DNA of 64,000 bases from Paenibacillus sp. FSL R5-0912 (GTDB lineage Bacteria; Bacillota; Bacilli; Paenibacillales; Paenibacillaceae), in contig NZ_CP009282.1 of the NCBI RefSeq assembly GCF_000758605.1, positions 7,192,001 to 7,256,000 of the forward strand, read 5' to 3'. The position numbers were made by a program, and so were the translations under genes. The notes under the pieces are model-generated. The model saw nothing but the letters and a program-made list of their open reading frames with translations, ran no database searches and was not told the DNA's origin. Numbering within the stretch: position 1 is the first letter of the stretch; every line of letters begins with the position of its first letter. Positions 17,204 to 25,318 of this stretch are shown in pieces.

Positions 17204-17791
17204 TCACAACCGCCGTAAGGATTCCAGCTTATCCAGTAAACTGTACAACGCAGTCCGGATCTCAGCAGCCGTCAGCTCATAATCTTCACGGGAGCCGCCG
17301 AACGGATCACTGATATCGAAGCTTGGAATCCGTTGCCGGATCTCAATAATCCGCTGCAAATCAGCGGCGCTCGGCTCTCCGCCCAGCGAAATACTGAGTT
17401 CGGCATCTGCATATAGGCTATCCAATTCACGGATATCGGCGTTCACAGACTCTTGCGTATGCACATATTCCTTAAGCGTATACGTCTTGTTAACGGCGTC
17501 AGGGAAATATTGCAGCAAATGCCGCTTATGCCCTCCGGTCAGGGTAAGCACCAGATCAGCCCAGGCGACAGCCTCTCCAGTCAGTTGCGAGGATACTATA
17601 CGATCGTTAATGCCTTCATCCTGCAGGATTCCGGCAGCATGTCTGGATATGGAAGTACCTGAAATGGCGGAAACTCCGGCAGACCGCACCTCCACATCGA
17701 TCCCCCGCTCCCCCGCAAGCTTCCGCAGAAGACCTTCAGCCATGGGGCTGCGGCAGGTATTTCCTGTGCAGACGAATAAAATATGCAGCAT
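17204..17791 (-). CDS. ywlE: Low-molecular-weight protein-arginine phosphatase (YwlE-like)
   Basis: YwlE removes phosphate from arginine residues marked by the McsB kinase. The 195-residue product has the loop CTGNTCRSPMAE, with catalytic Cys8 and Arg14, and the general-acid segment SDPFGGS near the C-terminus. Thr12 in the loop is the residue linked to phosphoarginine rather than phosphotyrosine specificity in B. subtilis YwlE. The ATG at 17791 has GGAGG 8 nt upstream; an earlier GTG overlaps that site. About 30 residues before DPFGG look longer than in Bacillus. Confidence 0.88.
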   Translation of the reverse strand: MLHILFVCTGNTCRSPMAEGLLRKLAGERGIDVEVRSAGVSAISGTSISRHAAGILQDEGINDRIVSSQLTGEAVAWADLVLTLTGGHKRHLLQYFPDAVNKTYTLKEYVHTQESVNADIRELDSLYADAELSISLGGEPSAADLQRIIEIRQRIPSFDISDPFGGSREDYELTAAEIRTALYSLLDKLESLRRL

Positions 17792-17890
17792 ACTTTCCAC
17801 CTCCGGTAAGAATATAATTTCGGATTAATCCACAACTTCCGATGAACTGAACCATGGAATGTTCTATTTATTTGTATTGCCGTTATTGTA

Positions 17891-18463
17891 TCAGAAGATG
17901 AACAGCAAGCCAAACGCCAGAAGTATGGCGCCGCCCAGTGCTTCACCGTAATCACCGAGCCCGCGGCTTACTCTCCTGCCCAGCAGTAGTCCGGTAATAG
18001 ACATCATGCCGCCGCAGACACCGAAGGCCAGCACTGTAATAACTATGCTATTCACAAACATTCCCAGTGAAACCCCAACCGAAAAGGAATCTACACTTAC
18101 ACTGAGCGAGATTAGCAGCATACCCCATACCGTCCGGTGATCTACCGCCCGGCTCCCGCCGTCACCCTTGCGGAATGAATTCAGAATCATATGTCCGCCC
18201 AGCAGTACAAGCAGCCCCCCGGCGGCATAGGCGGTCACCTGACCCAGCAGATGGCCGACATAGCTGCCTGTGAACAAGCCGAGCAGAGGCATCAGCACAT
18301 GGAAAAAAGCAATGAGCAGGCTGAGCTGCAGCACATGCAGCAGACGGATCCCCTTCATCCCGATCCCTACACCGAGCGAGAACGCATCCATTCCAAGCGC
18401 AACTGCCATAACGGCAACCGTTACGAGTTGGCCCCAGCCCTCATAAATTCCGCCTATGCCCAT
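17891..18463 (-). CDS. mntP: MntP-type putative manganese efflux pump (YwlD-like)
   Basis: MntP proteins export Mn2+. The 190-residue membrane protein has six predicted helices in two similar halves, each with an Asp in a helix: VALGMDAFSLGVGIGMKG and SLSVSVDSFSVGVSLGM. The start at 18463 follows TTGGGGGT at 7 nt; an in-frame TTG at 18502 lacks a ribosome site. The position between ywlC and ywlE matches B. subtilis ywlD. Riboswitch control (yybP-ykoY) was looked for but not recognised upstream. Confidence 0.85.
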   Translation of the reverse strand: MGIGGIYEGWGQLVTVAVMAVALGMDAFSLGVGIGMKGIRLLHVLQLSLLIAFFHVLMPLLGLFTGSYVGHLLGQVTAYAAGGLLVLLGGHMILNSFRKGDGGSRAVDHRTVWGMLLISLSVSVDSFSVGVSLGMFVNSIVITVLAFGVCGGMMSITGLLLGRRVSRGLGDYGEALGGAILLAFGLLFIF

Positions 18464-18654
18464 GAAATATACCCCCAAAGTCCGTAAGTTCTTGTACAAC
18501 AACGATATGCGGACAAGATGGTATTCATGACTATGAGGCGGCGGATAGCAGGGTTCAGGGGCGGTAACGAGGCTGATAATTTTAGAGATTTCAGGTCACA
18601 CCAGATTCTATTGGCACGCGTAATGAAGGATATTATACAACACACTCTAAGTTC

Positions 18655-18838
18655 GTAACGGACACAGCAGCGCTTATTTCTTGTAAAACCAAATTTTATG
18701 CGGGCTAACGGACACCAGCGCACTTATTATGAGGAAATCCACTCAAAATGGCCTCCTGGAGATACCATAAGCGCAGTACGGTCCGTTAACCCGGATAAAT
18801 GCATCCCTTTGCGAAAATAGCGGCTGTACGGTCCGTAA
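18655..18838. repeat. Cluster of four GTCCGTTA-type repeats
   Basis: The intergenic region between ywlC and mntP holds four related elements of about 23 bp. Two read TAACGGACAC(AG)CAGCGC..TTAT (18655-18677, 18705-18727). Two read in reverse as ATAAGCGCAGTACGGTCCGTTA (18767-18790) and ATAGCGGCTGTACGGTCCGTAA (18816-18838). The pairs are inverted, so the cluster could fold on itself. No gene was recognised in the 18464-18937 gap. Confidence 0.75.
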
Positions 18839-18937
18839 GGATCAAGGGGAATGACGAACCTAAACCAAAGCACAACGTAAAGCACAGGGTGCACACGAGG
18901 GAACAGTCCATTGACGCTCTACCAGATATCATAGAGA

Positions 18938-20218
18938 TTAACCGGCATCGATCACCGATTCACCGGCGGCTTTCATCAGCCGGTTCATAATGGCAGCGCC
19001 GAGGCCCGTGACCGGGCAGGCCTCGGCCAGAATGTAGGTCGCTCCCGCTTCATCGAAGCGCCGCAAGGCGGCATACAGGGAGCGGGCCGCTTCCTCCGGC
19101 GAGCCGAGCGAGCCGAGAGAAACGACGCAGGCGGCCGTGAGGGCGGGATACAGGGCCCTATGCTCCTCAAAGAGGAGCAGGCCCGTGATCTCGCCCTCCC
19201 GCTGCGCCGCCTGCAGCAAGCCTGCGGCGGTCTCCGCCACGCGCTGCGGGGAGGAGCCGCGTACGATGCCAAGCGCGCCGCGCGGGGCATAGTGCGTGTA
19301 CTTCATGCCCGGCGCGCGCGGCGCCGGGCTGCTGTCCTCGGCGGCTTGCGCAGCAGCGCCGCCCGTCCCGCCGCCGCCCACCTGCGGCGGCGGAGCCGGG
19401 GACTGGCCGCCGGGATGTCCGGCGGCAGCGTCCGCCAGGGCCAGGGCCGGGGCTGGGGCCACAGCCCCGGCACCCGCCACCGCCGCGAGCTGCTCGGCGG
19501 TGATGCCCCCGGGACGGAGCACCGCCACCGTCCCGTCCGGCTGCACCTGCACCACGGTCGACTCCAGGCCGACCCCGGCCGCGCCGCCGTCCAGAACCCC
19601 GCCGATATATCCGGCGAGGTCTTCCATCACATGGGCGGCCAGCGTAGGACTCGGCCGCCCGGAGCGGTTGGCGCTGGGCGCGGCAACCGGGCATTCCGCG
19701 GCGCGCAGCAGGGCCAGCGCCACCGGATGACCCGGCATGCGCACGCCGACCGTATCCAGCCCCGCCGTAACCAGCGGCGAGAGGACGCCGGGGCGGACCG
19801 GCAGCACCAGCGTCAAGGGGCCGGGCCAGAAGGCATCCATCAGCGCCGAGGCGACCGGATGCACTTCTATGACCAGGCCCTCCAGCTCTTCCCGCCGGGC
19901 TATATGCACGATCAGCGGGTTGTCGGAGGGGCGGCCTTTGGCCGCGAATACCGCTTCTACAGCGGAGGTATTCCGGGCATCCGCCCCCAATCCGTAGACC
20001 GTTTCGGTCGGAAAAGCAACGGTGCCCCCGCTCCGCAGCATAGCTGCCGCAGCAGCGATTGCCTCCCTGTCACTCTCTGCTGATGGAACCGAAGGCATGT
20101 CCTGCCCCGCAGCAGGTCCGGGTCCGGTACTCCCGGACGTCAAACTCCAATAAAGGGTTGCATCTATATTGCCGCTCCGGCGCTGAACCGCAAACGAAGA
20201 ATCCTTAGGCTCTGTCAT
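18938..20218 (-). CDS. ywlC: L-threonylcarbamoyladenylate synthase (Sua5/YwlC)
   Basis: This enzyme makes threonylcarbamoyl-AMP from threonine, bicarbonate and ATP for t6A modification of tRNA position 37. The 426-residue product has the YrdC core GGTVAFPTETVYGLGADA and AAKGRPSDNPLIVHI, then SANRSGRPSPT, and a C-terminal Sua5 domain (KYTHYAPRG onward). The two domains are joined by an unusually long Ala/Pro/Gly linker (about residues 240-300). There is also an N-terminal extension of about 45 residues compared with B. subtilis YwlC, so a later start is possible. Local GC content is very high. Confidence 0.9.
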   Translation of the reverse strand: MTEPKDSSFAVQRRSGNIDATLYWSLTSGSTGPGPAAGQDMPSVPSAESDREAIAAAAAMLRSGGTVAFPTETVYGLGADARNTSAVEAVFAAKGRPSDNPLIVHIARREELEGLVIEVHPVASALMDAFWPGPLTLVLPVRPGVLSPLVTAGLDTVGVRMPGHPVALALLRAAECPVAAPSANRSGRPSPTLAAHVMEDLAGYIGGVLDGGAAGVGLESTVVQVQPDGTVAVLRPGGITAEQLAAVAGAGAVAPAPALALADAAAGHPGGQSPAPPPQVGGGGTGGAAAQAAEDSSPAPRAPGMKYTHYAPRGALGIVRGSSPQRVAETAAGLLQAAQREGEITGLLLFEEHRALYPALTAACVVSLGSLGSPEEAARSLYAALRRFDEAGATYILAEACPVTGLGAAIMNRLMKAAGESVIDAG

Positions 20219-20281
20219 TTCATCACAAGCTTTCCTGTTTAATCACTTCACACTTCAATACTGCATCGTCCGGAAAAAGCC

Positions 20282-20307
20282 AAAAACGGCTCCACCAGGT
20301 GGAGCCG
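20282..20307 (-). terminator. Terminator of spoIIR
   Basis: CGGCTCCACC (20287-20296) pairs with GGTGGAGCCG (20298-20307); five T follow on the minus strand. Confidence 0.88.
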
Positions 20308-20401
20308 CAGCCACTTCCGCTCAAGTTCTGCATTTATCGTACCATATCCGGCAGGAAAACTGTAGATTCCGTAAACCGCCATTCCGCAAATCCCCGGAGG
20401 C

Positions 20402-21181
20402 TTAGCCGAACAATCCGCAGATCCAGCTCCACAAATTCTGCAGCAGCTCCCATACGAAGAACTTTACCTTCGGCGCTTCTGCATCAGCGTCCGCAACGCC
20501 GTCCCCGCTGGCAGAAGCCGTAATACCGAAAGCAGTCTGATCAACCCCGCCATCCGCCGTTTTCACCTTGGCTCCGTCTCCGGAGACCTTAGCGGAGACC
20601 GCCGAAGCCTTCTTGTCTGCAGCGGGTTCCGCAGCTGCGGCATCACCGGAGCCGGCATCAATGAAGCAGAGCGGCGGAAACAGCACACACCACCAGTTCT
20701 GACCTTTGCCTGCGCCAAGCGTGACCCGCAGCGCTTCATATTCCCCGGCAGGATAGACCCGGCCGCCATACATTTTCGTCGGAAAAGGTACGGTGCCCAG
20801 TTCGACTTTATAGCTATAATCAATTCCCCGCTGCGCAAGCTCTCCGCCCACCAGATCATTCAGCTCCGGGAGATGACTCTGAATCAGCGCCCGCGCCTGC
20901 TCCAGACTCTGGGGATCCTCCAGTCCGGCCACCCACTGGTTAATCTGTTCTACCACCTGGTCGCGGATCTGGCGCTTAACCAGCTGATCTCCCGTACCAT
21001 CCGAATTCGCCAGAATACGCAGACGGATCGACTCCTGCGGAATGGTTACCTCCGCTACGGCAGCATCGCTTTTTTGCCCTTCCCAGGCCATCATCAATAT
21101 CATAAAAAAACAAATTAAAATGGCAGTATACTTGAACGTAATCCGCAGGGAATCCCTTTTGTCCAGCTGATCGTTATTCAT
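20402..21181 (-). CDS. spoIIR: SpoIIR, forespore signalling protein
   Basis: SpoIIR is made in the forespore and exported to trigger SpoIIGA-dependent processing of pro-sigma-E in the mother cell. The product (259 residues) has one N-terminal membrane segment (about residues 17-33, YTAILICFFMILMMAWEG) and the conserved ESIRLRILANSDGTGDQLVK, GTVPFPTKMYGGRVYPAGEY and GQNWWCVLFPPLCFID. The C-terminal third is a low-complexity Ala/Lys/Gly stretch before FFVWELLQNLWSWICGLF. The start at 21181 has GAGGGG 9 nt upstream. Confidence 0.93.
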   Translation of the reverse strand: MNNDQLDKRDSLRITFKYTAILICFFMILMMAWEGQKSDAAVAEVTIPQESIRLRILANSDGTGDQLVKRQIRDQVVEQINQWVAGLEDPQSLEQARALIQSHLPELNDLVGGELAQRGIDYSYKVELGTVPFPTKMYGGRVYPAGEYEALRVTLGAGKGQNWWCVLFPPLCFIDAGSGDAAAAEPAADKKASAVSAKVSGDGAKVKTADGGVDQTAFGITASASGDGVADADAEAPKVKFFVWELLQNLWSWICGLFG

Positions 21182-21257
21182 CTTGCGCAGCCCCTCTCCC
21201 TCTGAAACTCTTATGTTCCCAGTATGTCCGGGAATGAGAGACTGCAAACCTAGTAAT

Positions 21258-22457
21258 CTATGATTTTAAGAATAAAGTAGTCTCATCCTTCAGCTTGGGC
21301 AGCGGAAGCGGCAGATCATCCTCCACATCCTGCCCGTAGAGCCGCACACTCATGGCAATCCCCATACAGGCCATGTTAATCAGAATCGAGGTTCCCCCAT
21401 AGCTGATAAACGGAAGCGTAATCCCCGTTAGCGGCATCAGCCCGGTCATTGCCCCGATATTCTCCAGAATCTGATACAGCAGCATAGCTACGATCCCGAC
21501 AATCAGGAGAGGGCCGCCGCGGTCTCTGCATTCCAGAGCAATCACAATTAATCTGTGGATCAGGATAAAAAAGAGCATCAGCAGCACCGCTGCACCCAGG
21601 AAGCCGAATTCTTCGCCGATCTGCACAAAAATCGATTCAGAATACAGATAAGGCACCCGGTCACTTTGCACAGTGCCGCCCTGCAGATAACCTTCGCCGC
21701 TGAGGCCGCCCGACGCAATCGCCGTCTTGGCATTCTTGGTCTGATAGCTCGCATCGCTGCTTGCCAGATCCGGTACCAGCCAGGGGTCAAAGCGCCTGAC
21801 GAAGTGATCCCGGCCCAGCGTCTGCTCTATGAAGCTTACCGTCTGCTCATGATAGTGGATATAGCACAGAATGAAGCCCAGCACCGATCCCGCCAGAATA
21901 ATCATCCCGATCAGAGCATGTGAGAATTTAATATTTCCGATCCACAAAAGCCCCAGCAGAATCACGATATAGCTGAGCGCATTGCCCAGATCATTCTGGA
22001 TGATGACAAGCGCAAACGGCACCAGGGCGATTAGGCTAAGCGGCACCACGTCACGCCAGAAGCGCAGCGGATTTCTTTTTTTGCGGACAAGTACAGTGGT
22101 CAGAAAAAGAATCAGGATCAGCTTAAACAGCTCCGCCGGCTGAATGCTTAATTCACCGATGCCGATCCAGCCCTGGGCGCCATTTTTCACTTTGCCGATA
22201 AAGCTGACCAGCAGCAGAATACCGATCCCAAGGATGTAAATATAGAGTCCATACCGGACCAGAAGGCGGTAATCAAACAGGGTAAGCAGAAAAAAGGCAA
22301 TAAAACCCAGCACATAATACTGAATCATCCGTATGTGTGTGCCATCCAGCTCAACTCTCCCGTGAGTCACGCTGTATATCGAGAAAATACTGACACACAT
22401 CAGCAAGAGTAAAATCAATACGATGGAGCCATCAATCCGTCTGATTCTCTGTAACAT
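21258..22457 (-). CDS. RodA/FtsW/SpoVE (SEDS) family protein, paralogue 1
   Basis: SEDS proteins polymerise lipid II into glycan strands together with a class B PBP. This 399-residue polytopic protein has about ten helices and the motifs GAQGWIGIGELSIQPAELFK, NDLGNALSYIVILLGLLW, TAIASGGLSGEGYLQGG and GITLPFISYGGTSIL. At the position of the catalytic Asp (usually TDFIF in RodA/FtsW) it reads SESIFVQIGEEFGF, with Glu. The ATG at 22457 follows AAGGAG at 7 nt. Its neighbour at 22911 is a close paralogue with a matching promoter. Which cell-wall process it serves cannot be read from sequence. Confidence 0.9.
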   Translation of the reverse strand: MLQRIRRIDGSIVLILLLLMCVSIFSIYSVTHGRVELDGTHIRMIQYYVLGFIAFFLLTLFDYRLLVRYGLYIYILGIGILLLVSFIGKVKNGAQGWIGIGELSIQPAELFKLILILFLTTVLVRKKRNPLRFWRDVVPLSLIALVPFALVIIQNDLGNALSYIVILLGLLWIGNIKFSHALIGMIILAGSVLGFILCYIHYHEQTVSFIEQTLGRDHFVRRFDPWLVPDLASSDASYQTKNAKTAIASGGLSGEGYLQGGTVQSDRVPYLYSESIFVQIGEEFGFLGAAVLLMLFFILIHRLIVIALECRDRGGPLLIVGIVAMLLYQILENIGAMTGLMPLTGITLPFISYGGTSILINMACMGIAMSVRLYGQDVEDDLPLPLPKLKDETTLFLKS

Positions 22458-22534
22458 CGGAATACTCCTTAACCTACGCGGATTATGGACCGGCCTGCTG
22501 CAGCATCCCCAGGGAACCGAATCCACTAATTTCC

Positions 22535-22564
22535 ATTGTAAGACAAGTGGAGGCGTAAATACAA
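22535..22564 (-). promoter_or_regulatory. Promoter of SEDS paralogue 1
   Basis: On the minus strand TTGTAT (22559-22564), an 18-nt spacer and TACAAT (22535-22540) lie about 75 nt before the start codon. The same layout and much of the flanking sequence recur before paralogue 2. Confidence 0.65.
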
Positions 22565-22828
22565 TTTATGCGATCCTTGCCAGCCGGGAATAGCGTCAGC
22601 TTTAAACTAATAAGGTGAAAGTTATACTGGTGAATCGCTTGCTGAGAGGCTTGCAGTAATCCAATCTCCGCAATTACGGGATATGTGGTAGCTTAATTGC
22701 ACTTTGTACAGCTGTACATTATACAACTATCACTGAATTTCCCCTTGGACCTGAACATGTCCATCGCTGCATGGTTAAGTCAACTCATTTCTTAAGTTCC
22801 GATGCTGACGTACTAGCGTACAGACACA
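22565..22828. other. Intergenic region between the two SEDS genes
   Basis: No gene or known RNA was recognised in this stretch; short AT-rich inverted sequences occur (for example around 22706-22732). Confidence 0.3.
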
Positions 22829-22868
22829 CAAAATGCCGGAACCCTTCCTTTTCGAAGAGCTCCGGCAT
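22829..22868 (-). terminator. Probable terminator of SEDS paralogue 2
   Basis: ATGCCGGA (22833-22840) and TCCGGCAT (22861-22868) form the base of a hairpin with a partly paired CTTCC/GAAGAG interior. On the minus strand it is followed by a short TTTTGTGTG tail. Confidence 0.65.
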
Positions 22869-22910
22869 GCGGATTACCTCTGATTGAATCAGAGATATTA
22901 CAGTATACAG

Positions 22911-24095
22911 TTAGCCTTGCTTGGCCGGAGAAGAATAGATTGTAGGACTCGGCAAATCTTCCTCTACCTCTTGACCATGCAGGCGTACGCTCATTACCAG
23001 ACCGATACTGGCCATGTTGATCAGCAGGGAGGTCCCCCCGAAGCTGATGAACGGCAGCGTGATCCCGGTTAGCGGCATCAGGCCGATGAAGGCACCGATA
23101 TTCTCAAAAATCTGATAGAGCATCATTGCGACAATGCCGACAATCAGGAACGGCCCTCCCTTGTCCTTGCACTCCAATGCAATCAGAATCATCCGGTGAA
23201 TCAGGATAAAGTAGAGCAGCAGCACCAACGCCGATCCGACAAAGCCAAATTCCTCGGCAATCTGTACAAAAATCGAATCAGAGTACGTATACGGCACGCG
23301 ATCGGTCTGCACCGAGCTGCCCTCCATATAGCCTTCGCCGCTCATACCGCCGGAGGCTATGGCCATCTTGGCGTTTTTGGTATGATAGCTTGCCTTGGCC
23401 GTCGCTTCTTCCGGCACCAGCCACGGATCAAAGCGCTCTACCCAGTGGGAACGGCCGATATCTGTCAGGAAATCCTTAATTTCATCGTGGTAATGAATAT
23501 AGCTCATGATCCCGGCAGCGGCGCTTCCGCCAATAATTAACAGCCCGATCAGCGCGTGGGTGAACTTGATATTGCCGATCCAGAGGAGGCCTACCAGAAT
23601 TACGATATAGGAGAGCGCATTCCCGAGGTCATTTTGGCTAAGCACGATCAAAAACGGCAGCAGGCTCATTAGACCGAGCGGCACGACATCGCGCCAGAAC
23701 AGCATCTTATTCTTATTCTTGCGGACCAGTACCGCAGCCAGGAACAGGATCAGAATCAGCTTAAACAGCTCGGCAGGCTGGAGACTGAAGCCTCCGAATT
23801 TAATCCAGCCCTGTGCGCCATTCTGTTCTGTACCGATAAAGCTGACCAGCACCAGAATCCCAATGCCTGTAACGTATACATATAACGCATATTTAACAAG
23901 CAGACGATAGTCCACGAAGGTCAGCCCTATGAAGGCGATAAAGCCCAGGATATAATATTTGATCATTTTGATATGCGATCCGTCCAGCTTGTCGCGCCCG
24001 TGGGTAACGCTGTATATGGAGAAAATGCTGACTACCATCAGCAGCACAAGAATGACCAGGATGACGCCATCTATCTTCTTAATCTTCTGAAGCAT
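22911..24095 (-). CDS. RodA/FtsW/SpoVE (SEDS) family protein, paralogue 2
   Basis: This is a second SEDS glycosyltransferase (394 residues), very similar along its length to the protein at 21258: both begin MLQ(K/R)I(K/R)(K/R)IDG and share SIFSIYSVTHGR. Here the catalytic-Asp position reads YSDSIFVQIAEEFGF, so the acidic residue is the canonical Asp. Other motifs are GAQGWIKFGGFSLQPAELFK, MAIASGGMSGEGYMEGS and GITLPFISFGGTSLL. The start has AAGGAG at good distance. The two genes look like a tandem duplication including the promoter. Confidence 0.92.
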   Translation of the reverse strand: MLQKIKKIDGVILVILVLLMVVSIFSIYSVTHGRDKLDGSHIKMIKYYILGFIAFIGLTFVDYRLLVKYALYVYVTGIGILVLVSFIGTEQNGAQGWIKFGGFSLQPAELFKLILILFLAAVLVRKNKNKMLFWRDVVPLGLMSLLPFLIVLSQNDLGNALSYIVILVGLLWIGNIKFTHALIGLLIIGGSAAAGIMSYIHYHDEIKDFLTDIGRSHWVERFDPWLVPEEATAKASYHTKNAKMAIASGGMSGEGYMEGSSVQTDRVPYTYSDSIFVQIAEEFGFVGSALVLLLYFILIHRMILIALECKDKGGPFLIVGIVAMMLYQIFENIGAFIGLMPLTGITLPFISFGGTSLLINMASIGLVMSVRLHGQEVEEDLPSPTIYSSPAKQG

Positions 24096-24169
24096 ATTCT
24101 GTCTCCTTACTCAGTACTGGTTCCTCTTGTCACCTGGCCGCAGCCGTATACAGAGGTCCCGTCATTTCT

Positions 24170-24199
24170 ATTGTAAAGGAAGGGGCAGCATAAATACAA
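24170..24199 (-). promoter_or_regulatory. Promoter of SEDS paralogue 2
   Basis: On the minus strand TTGTAT (24194-24199), an 18-nt spacer and TACAAT (24170-24175) lie about 75 nt before the start, matching the promoter of paralogue 1 in both boxes, spacing and part of the flanks. Confidence 0.65.
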
Positions 24200-24252
24200 T
24201 TTCACCGTTTGGAGGCTCCTGCCGAATGGAAGCCGCATCCAGGATGGGGAGG

Positions 24253-25314
24253 CTAGCGGGCGATCCCCAGCACATGCCGGGCAATTCCGGCGAGATCCTC
24301 GATTGTGATGATCTCGTTCCAGTGACCGGCCGCCCGCAGCAGCTCAGCCACCTGCCCGGCCTGTCCCTGGCCGAGCTCGAAGCCGACCAGGCGCGGCGGA
24401 GCCGGGAGCAGCGGCAGCTGCTCCATCATGCGGCGGTAGGGATCAAGCCCGTCCCCGCCGCCGTCCAGTGCCGTGCGCGGCTCATGGTCGCGCACCTCTC
24501 GCTGCAGCCCGGCGATGTCGCCGCCGGGAATGTACGGCGGGTTGGAGACGAGAATATCCGTCTCCATCCCCGCGAACGGCTCGAGCAGATCGCCGAGCCG
24601 CAGGTCAACGGACGTGCCGAGCCGCTGCGCATTGCGCCCGGCCACGGCCAGCGCGCCGGGCGAGATGTCGCCGGCGCAGACCCGCCACGCCGGCGCTTCC
24701 GCCGCCAGCGTGACGGAGATCGCTCCGCTGCCGGCGCCGATGTCGACGGCGGTCAGCGGACGCACGGCGCGTGGGCGCGCCGCCTCACTGCCCGCGGCTC
24801 TCTCCCCCGCCGGCCTGTCAGCTTCTTGCGCAGCAGCTTCGCCACGCGCAGGCCCCGCCGCCGCCTGACCGCCCGCGGCTCTCTCCCCCGCGGACCCGCC
24901 AGCTTCTTGCCCGGCTTCGCCCCGCACCGTCACCGTCCCGTCCGGCCACAGCTCCGCGCCGTAGCGCAGAATCGCCTCGACGAGCAGCTCCGTTTCCGGG
25001 CGCGGAATCAGCACATCGGGCGTAACCTCGAAGGCGCGGCCGTAGAATTCCTGCTCGCCTATGATGTACTGCACCGGTTCACCCGCCGCCCGGCGGGTGA
25101 CCAGCGTTTCCCACTGCGCCTTGACCGCTGGCGGGAATGGATCAGCCAGCGCCATATAATATGCCGCTCCGGACAAGCCCAGCACATGCTCCAGCAGCAG
25201 CTGGCTGCTGCGCTGCGGCTCATTGCATCCGTGCCCGGCCAAAAAAGAAGAAGCCTCCGCAAAGGCTTCCCGGATGCTTTGCAATTCCGACATGACGTAA
25301 GAGTCGTGTTTCAA
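24253..25314 (-). CDS. prmC: Peptide chain release factor N5-glutamine methyltransferase
   Basis: PrmC methylates the Gln of the GGQ motif in release factors using SAM. The 353-residue product has an N-terminal helical domain, the SAM-binding AVDIGAGSGAISV, and the catalytic ILVSNPPYIPGGD motif. It is about 60 residues longer than usual because an Ala/Gly/Glu-rich insertion (about residues 130-183) separates the two domains; part of this is an 81-bp tandem duplication in the DNA. The start is TTG at 25314, with AAGGAG (9 nt away) formed by the last codons of prfA. It follows prfA, its substrate, with a 4-nt gap. Confidence 0.93.
   Translation of the reverse strand: MKHDSYVMSELQSIREAFAEASSFLAGHGCNEPQRSSQLLLEHVLGLSGAAYYMALADPFPPAVKAQWETLVTRRAAGEPVQYIIGEQEFYGRAFEVTPDVLIPRPETELLVEAILRYGAELWPDGTVTVRGEAGQEAGGSAGERAAGGQAAAGPARGEAAAQEADRPAGERAAGSEAARPRAVRPLTAVDIGAGSGAISVTLAAEAPAWRVCAGDISPGALAVAGRNAQRLGTSVDLRLGDLLEPFAGMETDILVSNPPYIPGGDIAGLQREVRDHEPRTALDGGGDGLDPYRRMMEQLPLLPAPPRLVGFELGQGQAGQVAELLRAAGHWNEIITIEDLAGIARHVLGIAR
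24784..24945. repeat. 81-bp tandem duplication inside prmC
   Basis: The segment CCCGCGGCTCTCTCCCCCGC recurs 81 bp apart (24791 and 24872), together with AGCTTCTTGC further on. The encoded protein shows the 27-residue period QEA..xxAGERAAG twice. The copies have diverged by several substitutions. Boundaries are approximate. Confidence 0.75.
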
Positions 25315-25318
25315 AGCA

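Noticed and set aside
18464..18654. Possible manganese riboswitch upstream of mntP
   Set aside because: No yybP-ykoY-like helix or loop motifs could be recognised; the region instead leads into a repeat cluster.
19160..20083. Overlapping long frames on both strands within the Sua5 gene
   Set aside because: Stop-poor GC-rich DNA; only the minus-strand frame has YrdC and Sua5 motifs.
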